The notes beneath the pieces are model-generated. The model was not told the DNA's origin, ran no database searches, and saw only the letters and a program-made list of their open reading frames with translations. A stretch of 13,085 bases of DNA from Hyphomicrobiales bacterium. GTDB lineage: Bacteria > Pseudomonadota > Alphaproteobacteria > Rhizobiales > JAJFHC01. Position 1 is the stretch's first letter. Each line of letters opens with the position of its first letter. The position numbers and the translations under genes are program-made. Below, piece by piece: positions 1-5,884 of this stretch. The stretch spans positions 1-13,085 of the forward strand of contig JAJFHC010000111.1 of assembly GCA_021775835.1 (NCBI GenBank), written 5' to 3'.

Positions 1-269
1 CGCGCACGCTGATGGGCAACCCGCGCGCCATTCTGCTTGATGAACCTTCAGAAGGCCTGGCTCCCCTTATCGTGGAGCAAATGGCCCGGGCAATCGGTGA
101 CCTGAAGCGAAAGGGCGTCACCATCCTTCTGTCGGAGCAGAACATTCATTTCGCCAAACTTGTCGCCGACCGTGCCGTGGTCATCGAAAAGGGCCGCATC
201 CGCTATGTCGGTACCATCGATGATGTTCTGGGAAATGAAGAGGTCCGGACAACCTATCTGTCAGTTTGA
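1..269 (+). CDS. livF: Branched-chain amino acid ABC transporter ATPase, C-terminal part (LivF-like), truncated by the window edge
   Basis: Only the last 88 or so codons are present; the frame is already open at base 3 and the gene starts left of the window. The visible part carries the Walker B/D-loop segment ILLDEPSEGLAP, then an H-loop region reading LLSEQN, and ends in the TTYLSV tail common in LivF proteins. LivF is one of two cytoplasmic ATPases that drive uptake of branched-chain amino acids or related amides and amino acids through LivHM-type permeases. A serine sits where many ABC ATPases have threonine in the D-loop (DEPSEGL), which is usual for LivF. The H-loop histidine position appears as Q in SEQN, also typical of this family. 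The other liv genes should lie to the left. Family assignment is firm; the substrate is not known from this fragment. Confidence 0.9.
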   Translation, partial: RTLMGNPRAILLDEPSEGLAPLIVEQMARAIGDLKRKGVTILLSEQNIHFAKLVADRAVVIEKGRIRYVGTIDDVLGNEEVRTTYLSV

Positions 270-355
270 CCAAACCGATCGCGTTGCAGGCGAGAGGGTG
301 CATTGGAATGCTGATTTGTTCTTTCGTACTTGGGAAGATTCAAAAGGAACCACAG

Positions 356-979
356 GTGGTGAGCACTGACGTTGTCGACGATATCGTCGCTTTCTGGCTG
401 GGTTCCGGTCTCGAAAGTCCAGACGCGGCGATTGCACGCCTTGGTTGGTGGTATGCTGGCGGCAGCTCAGTGGATGAGGAGATTCGCTCTCGATTTGGAG
501 GGCACATAGAGCAGGCTTGCGGGCGTCGGCTAATGGAGTGGAGATCAACACCGAATGGCGCTTTTGCGCTGGTTTTGTTGCTGGATCAGTTTACCAGGAA
601 CATTTATCGCGGCACGCCGGAGGCATATGCCGGTGATGTGATTGCCCTTGAGGTCGCGCAGCACGCAGCCGAATGTGGGTTGGACCACGCACTGCACCCG
701 GTCGCGCGCATCTGGCTCCATCATCCGTTTCACCACTCAGAGCAGATTGCCGAACAGGACAATGGGCTTGTTCTGTTGAACGAACTCGTCGTCGAGGCGC
801 CGGTCCCATGGCAGCCGTATATCCGGCGCAGCATATCGGGGTGGACGCGTCATCGTGACATCGTTGCCCGTTTTGGACGTTTCCCCCATCGCAACCACGT
901 GCTTGGCCGGGCAACGACAGATGAAGAAAGAGCGTTCCTGACCGTTGAGAAGGAGTCGTTCGGGCAGGGTTCCGCTTGA
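356..979 (+). CDS. DUF924 family protein
   Basis: The protein matches the DUF924 family by its two hallmark blocks: LLLDQFTRNIYRGTPEAYAGD (about residues 74-94) and RFGRFPHRNHVLGR (about 172-185), with the linking HHPFHHSEQ segment. The family is a compact all-alpha fold, distantly TPR-like, of unknown biochemical function and about 180-200 residues long. I chose GTG at 356 (207 aa) because AGGA at 345-348 lies 7 bases upstream and the family N-terminus (VVDDIVAFWLG) begins just after it. GTG at 359 is nearly as good. A TTG at 266 opens the frame further but overlaps the end of the livF-like gene and adds a leader with no family similarity. It is co-directional with the transporter gene, 86 bases downstream, but a functional link is not evident. 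Confidence 0.85.
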   Translation: MVSTDVVDDIVAFWLGSGLESPDAAIARLGWWYAGGSSVDEEIRSRFGGHIEQACGRRLMEWRSTPNGAFALVLLLDQFTRNIYRGTPEAYAGDVIALEVAQHAAECGLDHALHPVARIWLHHPFHHSEQIAEQDNGLVLLNELVVEAPVPWQPYIRRSISGWTRHRDIVARFGRFPHRNHVLGRATTDEERAFLTVEKESFGQGSA

Positions 980-1332
980 GCGGACCGGCACGACCGCGGT
1001 ATCAGAGGAAACTGACTTGAGCCGGTGCAGTTGCTTTCGTGGCGACGTTTGACGAGAACTCCATTCCGCTGTTTCGAGACACCACCTGAAATTGTTCGTT
1101 TTGCCGTCATTGCGACCGGTCGAAGGTCTGCTCCAAGGACGTGGCAAGGATCGATGTACAGCTCGGTCTGGAATCCCTCCTGCACCGTGAATTGGAGCCA
1201 GCGTCAGACATAACCCGTGACGTGACCGATACTATTTTCGATCCAATCGATTTGATCGGCGGCATATTCAAGATACTGTTTGGTGCTGAGATTATCCGCA
1301 GTAGCGGCGACAATTCCGCCAAATTCCGATAG
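980..1332. other. Gene-poor stretch with no recognisable intact gene
   Basis: I see no open frame here with family similarity, a good ribosome binding site and normal length. On the minus strand one frame stays open from about 1357 down to a TGA at 1204-1206. It reads as plausible protein (about 50 residues, including GTVLSEFGGIVAATADN and LEYAADQIDWIENSIG). The same frame continues after that stop to about 850, overlapping the DUF924 gene. I could not assign the reading to a family. With the TPR relic immediately to the right, the region looks like a mosaic of decayed fragments. Confidence 0.4.
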
Positions 1333-1650
1333 AACCGTCCCATCTTGGTAGGGCAGGTCCGGCTAGGCAATCTGAATGGAGCCCTGGCTTCGTACAATGA
1401 CGGTCTCGCCAGTTTCGAGCGCCTGGCGGCAACGGATCCGCACAATGAAATATGGCAACGTGGTCGGTCAGTTGGACACTCCAGGCTCGCCGTTGTTTGT
1501 CTCCGGCTCAAGGACGATAGCCGGGCCTTGAAGGAACTGAGGGCAGGCCGGACTATTGCGCATAACTTACTTCAGGTGTCTCCCGAGCGTGCCCGATGGA
1601 AGCGAGATCTGGCATGGTTTGACGGGCAGATTGGTGCGTTGTCAAATTGA
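1333..1650 (+). pseudogene. C-terminal relic of a TPR-repeat protein
   Basis: The frame from just after a TAG at 1330-1332 to the TGA at 1648-1650 encodes about 105 residues that look like the end of a TPR-rich protein. It reads GNLNGALASYNDGLASFERLAATDP, then a WQR-containing helix, then DSRALKELRAGRTI, and ends KRDLAWFDGQIGAL. This repeating A/B helix pattern with a C-terminal RDLAWFDxQI motif is common in large alphaproteobacterial proteins that join TPRs to adenylate cyclase, caspase-like or other effector domains. Here there is no credible start: the only initiator-like codon is TTG at 1345 with no ribosome binding site. The upstream part of the expected protein is missing, so I call it a remnant. 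It could be expressed as a short TPR protein, but I think that unlikely. Confidence 0.6.
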
Positions 1651-1834
1651 TGTCCTGGTCTGACAAGTGTGGTGTCACGTTGCGGTGGTACAGGCGTGCG
1701 GAGTCCGCATGTCCCTTGGCCACAACGGGGCATCATCAGACCACCTTGCACGCGCTGGGAACACACGGAAAATACGGTGTTTTTGTTAAATTTTTGGATT
1801 GTGCTGGTGGGGTGCACGCCTGTAAATTCGGGTC

Positions 1835-2266
1835 ATGCGGATTTCCAAGCAGACTAAGGATGCTATTCGAACGCTGGTCTTTCTCACGCGGTCAGATCAA
1901 GTCTTGCATGCCATCCCCGACATCGCGTCTGCAGTCACAATGACGGACGCAACGGCGTTCAAGCTGATCCCTTCGCTGGTCAGGGCGGGCTTTCTGGAAA
2001 CGGAACGTGGACGTGGTGGTGGTGTCAAGCTTGCCGTCGATCCTGGAGACATATCTGTCGGCAACGTTGTTCGCGCCCTGGAGAACATTCAAGGTGCCGG
2101 TGGTGCTGACGATCAATCCGTAATTCTTGACGAAATGGTCGGCGATGCATTTTCAGCCTTTCTGGATATTCTCGACGGGAACACCATTGCTGATCTTGCT
2201 TCTGGCCAACGTTCGGATCTGGATGTTCAGCGAAGCGGCACGGTAGGCGGTGCATCGCAGTCCTGA
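1835..2266 (+). CDS. Rrf2-family transcriptional regulator without iron-sulfur cysteines
   Basis: The 143-residue product starts MRISKQTKDAIRTLVFLT, the typical opening helix of Rrf2 regulators. A winged helix-turn-helix follows (about residues 25-62, including FKLIPSLVRAGFLETERGRGGGVKLA, where the RGRGGG wing is characteristic). A dimerisation helix region (DISVGNVVRALE) comes next. The C-terminal half has no cysteine at all, so the three-Cys cluster that binds Fe-S in IscR, NsrR and RirA is absent. The protein therefore cannot sense through that cofactor in the known way. The ATG at 1835 has only a poor Shine-Dalgarno (CGGGT directly before it), so translation may be weak or leaderless. It lies upstream of, and co-directional with, the imelysin gene, so control of that gene is possible but unproven. 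Confidence 0.85.
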   Translation: MRISKQTKDAIRTLVFLTRSDQVLHAIPDIASAVTMTDATAFKLIPSLVRAGFLETERGRGGGVKLAVDPGDISVGNVVRALENIQGAGGADDQSVILDEMVGDAFSAFLDILDGNTIADLASGQRSDLDVQRSGTVGGASQS

Positions 2267-2286
2267 ACGCGGATTGGTGTCCTGAT

Positions 2287-2379
2287 GTGCAGAGGGGCGC
2301 CCCGACAGACTGGGTAGAGTTCTTACATTCAAAACAATTGCCCTTACGGGGCGAAGCACCTCTGACCTTCACTCTGCAC
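2287..2379. other. Nested inverted repeats, possible structured RNA or terminator after the Rrf2-family gene
   Basis: Several perfect inverted repeats are nested here: GTGCAGAG (2287-2294) with CTCTGCAC (2372-2379); CAGAGG (2290-2295) with CCTCTG (2359-2364), which competes with the first; and CGCCCCG (2298-2304) with CGGGGCG (2347-2353). A 10-bp palindrome GGGGCGCCCC sits at 2294-2303. No T-tract follows, so it is not a standard intrinsic terminator. The arms could make one long folded transcript element. Confidence 0.35.
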
Positions 2380-2402
2380 GATATTCAATAGCAAGCCTTC
2401 TC

Positions 2403-2416
2403 CTGCCGGCCGGCAG
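2403..2416. repeat. 14-bp perfect palindrome CTGCCGGCCGGCAG
   Basis: This is a perfect palindrome in the gap between the Rrf2-family gene and the imelysin promoter. As RNA it could form a 5-bp stem with a 4-base loop. It may be the GC-rich end of the preceding transcript or a protein site; it has no T-tract. Confidence 0.3.
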
Positions 2417-2443
2417 ACGGGATGATGCCTAGTTTAGGATTGG

Positions 2444-2485
2444 AATAATTTCATCTTTGAATCGCTCTAAACTACTGAAATTATT
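2444..2485. promoter_or_regulatory. 10-bp inverted repeat upstream of the imelysin promoter, enclosing an ICE-like sequence
   Basis: AATAATTTCA (2444-2453) is perfectly inverted as TGAAATTATT (2476-2485) with a 22-base spacer. Inside the spacer, 2456-2471 reads TTTGAATCGCTCTAAA. This resembles the alphaproteobacterial Irr iron control element (TTTAGAA-N3-TTCTAAA) with one base missing from the left arm and one mismatch in the right. It lies 23 bases upstream of the predicted -35 box. The repeat is directly visible; the Irr reading is a guess. Confidence 0.35.
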
Positions 2486-2507
2486 GCATAAAATACTCAA
2501 AATTGTG

Positions 2508-2552
2508 TTGACTCTTCCTTCGTTGAAATATATATGACTATTTTTGTCATAT
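2508..2552 (+). promoter_or_regulatory. Predicted imelysin promoter with overlapping RirA-type (IRO) operator
   Basis: TTGACT (2508-2513) and TATATG (2531-2536) are spaced 17 bp and form a good sigma-70-like promoter in an AT-rich stretch. A perfect inverted repeat ATATGAC-N7-GTCATAT spans 2532-2552 and covers the -10 box. Its core TGA (2535-2537), nine bases, TCA (2547-2549) fits the TGA-N9-TCA iron-responsive operator described for RirA in rhizobia. A repressor here would occlude RNA polymerase. The downstream product is an imelysin, a family repeatedly tied to iron, which supports iron-repressed control. Confidence 0.55.
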
Positions 2553-2557
2553 TTATT

Positions 2558-2590
2558 GTGGAAGCGTAATCATCCGAAGCAGGCTTCCAC
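2558..2590 (+). promoter_or_regulatory. Stem-loop in the predicted imelysin 5' leader
   Basis: GTGGAAGC (2558-2565) pairs perfectly with GCTTCCAC (2583-2590) across a 17-base loop. It lies about 15 bases after the expected transcription start and about 85 bases before the start codon, so it would sit near the 5' end of a leader of roughly 130 bases. It could stabilise the mRNA or be a regulatory structure. Confidence 0.35.
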
Positions 2591-2674
2591 TTGCAGCAAT
2601 CCTATGTGCGTTTCGCGGCCTCTTCGTTTGGTGAGATGCACATGGACATGAGTCAGAAAACAGGAGAATCCAGA

Positions 2675-3940
2675 ATGAAGAACATAGTGGCAGCCACGAC
2701 GATTGCCGTTGTCCTGACCTGGGGGCACTCTGCCCCCGTGAGAGCGATGGTTACCGAAGAGCTGGTGCTGAAAACCTACTCGGATATTGCGCTGGCGGGT
2801 TACGAAGATTCGCTCACGACGGCCATGACGCTTGCCTCAAAGATCGACGCACTGATTTCAAACCCTTCCGCTGAAACACTGGCTGCGGCAAAGGAGGCCT
2901 GGGTACGTGCCAGGCGGCCCTATCAGCAAACCGAGGTCTATCGTTTTGGCAATGCAATTGTCGACGAATGGGAAGGCAAGGTAAATGCCTGGCCGCTGGA
3001 AGAGGGTCTGATCGATTATGTCACCGGATCGTATGGCTCGGAGTCGGGTGAAAATCCGTTCTACGTCGTCAATGTCATTGCAAACAAGAAGCTGATTTCC
3101 GGTGGCAAGACCGTGGATGCTTCGAAGATCACGCCTGAACTGCTGTTGAGTCTGCAGGAGGTTGGTGGGATCGAAGCCAATGTGGCGACCGGTTATCACG
3201 CCATCGAGTTTCTGCTCTGGGGGCAGGACCTGAATGGCACCGGGGCAGGTGCGGGAAGTCGTCCGCATACGGATTTCGACACCGCCAGTTGCACGAACGG
3301 CAACTGTGACCGGCGGGCGGCATATCTAAAGGCGGCAACATCGCTGCTTCTCTCGGATCTGGAGGAGATGGTTGCAAACTGGAAGTCCGGAGGGGTGGCC
3401 CGGAAGAACCTGATGAACGCAGAGGGTTCAAAAGGCATCAAGGCGATGCTGACCGGCATGGGCTCGCTTTCCTACGGCGAACTTGCCGGCGAACGCATGA
3501 AACTGGGCCTCATGCTGCGGGATCCGGAAGAAGAGCACGACTGTTTCTCCGACAACACCCATGAATCTCATTACTACGACGCTCTGGGCATACAAAACGT
3601 CTATCTCGGCAAGTATGTGCGGGTCGATGGTTCGACCGTCAGAGGCCCTGGTCTTTCAGCGCTTGTAAAATCCAAGGACGGCGGCGTCGACAAGGCGATC
3701 CAGGACAGCCTCGCCGCGACAATGGACAAGATGTCGGTGCTCAGGAAGAGGGCAGAAACAACCGAACGTTACGACCAGATGATCGGTGAAGGCAACACTG
3801 CCGGTCATGCCGTCGTGCAGGGGGCGATCGATGCCCTCGTGGCCCAGACGCGGCAGATTGAGAAGGCGGTCTCGCTCCTTGGCGTGACCATTTCGCTTGA
3901 AGGGTCCGACAGTCTGGACAACCCGTCCGCCGTGCAATGA
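2675..3940 (+). CDS. Imelysin family (M75-like) periplasmic iron-associated protein
   Basis: The 421-residue product has a signal peptide (about residues 1-24, ending PVRA before MVTEE) and the imelysin signature G173-Y-H175-A-I-E178 in the stretch GYHAIEFLLWGQDLNG. It also has the NAWPLEEGLIDY and EEHDCFSDNTHES (about 286-298) blocks found in the longer alphaproteobacterial imelysins. Imelysins are two-domain helical periplasmic or surface proteins linked to iron uptake. The GxHxxE residues are proposed metal ligands, and peptidase activity is doubtful for most members. I chose ATG at 2675 because AGGAGA at 2662-2667 sits 7 bases upstream and the signal peptide begins there; the frame is open to a TTG at 2591. 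Usual partners (a di-haem DUF1111 oxidoreductase, a second imelysin, DUF1513) are absent on the right, so it appears monocistronic. The promoter suggests iron control. Confidence 0.9.
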   Translation: MKNIVAATTIAVVLTWGHSAPVRAMVTEELVLKTYSDIALAGYEDSLTTAMTLASKIDALISNPSAETLAAAKEAWVRARRPYQQTEVYRFGNAIVDEWEGKVNAWPLEEGLIDYVTGSYGSESGENPFYVVNVIANKKLISGGKTVDASKITPELLLSLQEVGGIEANVATGYHAIEFLLWGQDLNGTGAGAGSRPHTDFDTASCTNGNCDRRAAYLKAATSLLLSDLEEMVANWKSGGVARKNLMNAEGSKGIKAMLTGMGSLSYGELAGERMKLGLMLRDPEEEHDCFSDNTHESHYYDALGIQNVYLGKYVRVDGSTVRGPGLSALVKSKDGGVDKAIQDSLAATMDKMSVLRKRAETTERYDQMIGEGNTAGHAVVQGAIDALVAQTRQIEKAVSLLGVTISLEGSDSLDNPSAVQ

Positions 3941-3957
3941 TCTTCCCACGTGTAACC

Positions 3958-3981
3958 CGGGGCGGCGCTTGAGCCGCCCCG
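3958..3981 (+). terminator. GC-rich hairpin after the imelysin gene
   Basis: CGGGGCGGC (3958-3966) and GCCGCCCCG (3973-3981) form a perfect 9-bp stem with a 6-base loop, 17 bases after the stop codon. No run of T follows (next bases CGATTGG), so it would be a non-canonical terminator or a 3'-end stabilising hairpin. Confidence 0.55.
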
Positions 3982-4187
3982 CGATTGGACCATCGACTCC
4001 TGCCCGGCATGTTCCAGAAGAAGTCCGTGCACTGGCTTTCGGTGAACTGCATCTGTTGTCCATTCTCCAGAGCTTCCCTGACAACGTCAAGTGAGCCGTG
4101 TTATCCTTCAAATTCCACTATCGGCAAGACGCTTCGTTGCCGGATGCGAAAGGCAGGTCATCGCATGCCACGACACGGGGAACACAG

Positions 4188-4874
4188 ATGTTGAAGTTTT
4201 ACTACAATGCGGCACCCAATCCATTGAAGGTCTCGCTGTTTCTGGAAGAGGCCGGTCTGGAATATGAACCAATTGCGATCGATACGCGTCGTGGCGACCA
4301 GCATCAGCCCGACTATCTGGCCCTAAACCCCAACGGCAAGGCACCGACCCTCGTCGACGGCGACGTGACGGTGTTCGACAGCAATGCGATCCTGCTGTAC
4401 CTGGCCGAGAAGACCGGAAAGTTCCTTCCCGATGACACAGGCCCGGCACGCGGGCAGTTGCTGTCCTGGCTGATGTTTGTGGCCACCGGTGTCGGCCCAT
4501 TCTCCGGTCAGGCCGTACATTTTCGCCACTTTACCCCGGAGCCGGTGCCTTACGGCCAGAAACGCTACACCTACGAGGCGCGGCGACACTGGAGTATTGT
4601 CGATGAGCGGCTTTCCACCCAAAGCTACATGCTCGGGCAACGCTACACCATTGTGGACATGGCGGTTTGGGGGTGGGCCACACGGATTCCCTTCATGCTC
4701 GGCGACGACGCGATGGCTGAGTACCCCAATCTAAACAGGCTGATGCTGGAGATCGACGCGCGACCGGCAGCGCAACGGGCCTTGAATCTCAAGGATCGGC
4801 ACAGCTGGAAGACCGAATTTGACGACACGGCCAAACGGTATCTCTATCCCCAGATATATGGGGTGAAATCCTGA
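4188..4874 (+). CDS. Glutathione S-transferase family protein, Nu/YfcG-like
   Basis: This 228-residue cytosolic protein has an N-terminal thioredoxin-like GST domain (about 1-82). It contains APNPLKVSLFLEEAGL, the cis-Pro-type glutathione-binding block NPNGKAPTL (48-55), and DSNAILLYLAEKTG (64-77). The helical C-terminal domain contains the N-capping-type segment YTIVDMAVWGW. The layout matches Nu-class/YfcG-type GSTs, which use glutathione for disulfide-bond or peroxide reduction. N11 of the YfcG TPN motif is kept but its Thr is Ala (APN). ATG 4188 is preceded by GGGGA and begins the family N-terminus; the frame opens at 4098 without similarity. It converges on the dapA-like gene, so it is not in that operon. 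Substrate unknown. Confidence 0.88.
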   Translation: MLKFYYNAAPNPLKVSLFLEEAGLEYEPIAIDTRRGDQHQPDYLALNPNGKAPTLVDGDVTVFDSNAILLYLAEKTGKFLPDDTGPARGQLLSWLMFVATGVGPFSGQAVHFRHFTPEPVPYGQKRYTYEARRHWSIVDERLSTQSYMLGQRYTIVDMAVWGWATRIPFMLGDDAMAEYPNLNRLMLEIDARPAAQRALNLKDRHSWKTEFDDTAKRYLYPQIYGVKS

Positions 4875-4904
4875 TATCGGCAGCAGGGTAAAGGACCAAG
4901 GCGA

Positions 4905-4939
4905 CAAGGAACACGGGGGGTGTTCTGCGCTGTTCCTGT
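4905..4939. terminator. Possible shared terminator between convergent GST and dapA-like genes
   Basis: Two alternative stems are visible. GAACAC (4909-4914) pairs with GTGTTC (4920-4925) around a loop of G. AGGAACA (4907-4913) pairs with TGTTCCT (4931-4937), extendable past one bulge. There is no clear T-tract on either strand. Confidence 0.3.
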
Positions 4940-4947
4940 GAAGTTAA

Positions 4948-5826
4948 TCACCAGTTCAGAATCGGTTCCATGGCGGCTTTGAATTCAGCTTTTTCCTCAT
5001 CACTCAGGGGCAGCAACGGCTGTCGGCAAACGCCTACGGGTGCGCCCTGCAGCTCGCATCCATATTTGATCTTCTGCACGAACTTGCCACTCTCGAGACT
5101 GTTCATGGCGCGGTAGAGAGTCTTCATCTGCGCACGGGCCTTGTCGAGATCGCCGGCGCGGAAGGATCGGTCCAGATCGCAGCAGGCCTGTGCCATGCAG
5201 TTCGACGGCCCGCAAATCCAACTGTCGGCGCCCCAGAACATGAAATCGAGGGCGATGTCATCGGAACCGCTCACCAGTTGGAGACGTCCTTCGTAGCGGC
5301 TGGCTATATCGATCGCTCGTTGCAGGGAACCACTGGACTCCTTGATCCCGATGACGCGAGGATTGTCGGCAAGCGCATCCAAGACATCGAAAGACACCTC
5401 GATCCCGTCCTTCGGCGGATAGTTGTAGAGGACCAGGCTCACATCCACGGCATCGAGCACCGTCTTGTAATGTGCCACCAGTTCGCCGTCCGTCGGCTGG
5501 GTGTAAAACGGCGTTGCCAGAAGCACCGTTTCATAGCCCATATCCCTGGCTATGGCGGTTTGCTCAATCACTTCCCGGGTAGCGGGCGCATTGGTGCCGG
5601 CGATCAGGACTTCGTCGGGGTTAGCAAAATCCTTGACGAATTCCAGTACTTCAGAGCGTTCTTGTGTTGATTGGGAGAAGTACTCGCCGGTCGATCCGTT
5701 CGGCACCCAGCCGGTAGCACCAGCGGCGCGCAGATTTGTCATGTGCCGTTCGAGCGCGTTGAAGTCGATCTTATCGTTCTGGTCGAAGGGCGTGACCAAT
5801 GCGGGCATGACACCGGAGAGTTTCAT
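4948..5826 (-). CDS. DapA-family (dihydrodipicolinate synthase / N-acetylneuraminate lyase superfamily) class I aldolase or dehydratase
   Basis: This full-length 292-residue TIM-barrel protein of the DHDPS/NAL superfamily has the carboxylate-binding NGSTGEY loop (43-49), Tyr134 in the LYNYP motif, and Schiff-base Lys162 in GIKESSG. These are the machinery for forming an imine with a 2-oxo acid. The arginine that binds the dicarboxylate product in true DHDPS (PSRTG in E. coli) is replaced by Lys139 (PPKDG). I therefore doubt lysine biosynthesis and expect a catabolic lyase, aldolase, deaminase or dehydratase. The ATG at 5826 has AAGGAAGG 9 bases upstream. It is the last gene of a leftward set (SDR, FAD oxidoreductase, this gene), 58 bases after the FAD gene. 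The substrate cannot be named from sequence alone. Confidence 0.9.
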   Translation of the reverse strand: MKLSGVMPALVTPFDQNDKIDFNALERHMTNLRAAGATGWVPNGSTGEYFSQSTQERSEVLEFVKDFANPDEVLIAGTNAPATREVIEQTAIARDMGYETVLLATPFYTQPTDGELVAHYKTVLDAVDVSLVLYNYPPKDGIEVSFDVLDALADNPRVIGIKESSGSLQRAIDIASRYEGRLQLVSGSDDIALDFMFWGADSWICGPSNCMAQACCDLDRSFRAGDLDKARAQMKTLYRAMNSLESGKFVQKIKYGCELQGAPVGVCRQPLLPLSDEEKAEFKAAMEPILNW

Positions 5827-5884
5827 GTGTTCGAACCTTCCTTAAGAGCCTGGCACCGCCGACCGGAGCGCCAAATGCAAAAAC

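Noticed and set aside
1794..1826. Promoter for the Rrf2-family gene (TTGTGC/TGTAAA)
   Set aside because: The -35 match is poor and the leader would be only a few bases, so I do not list it as a feature.
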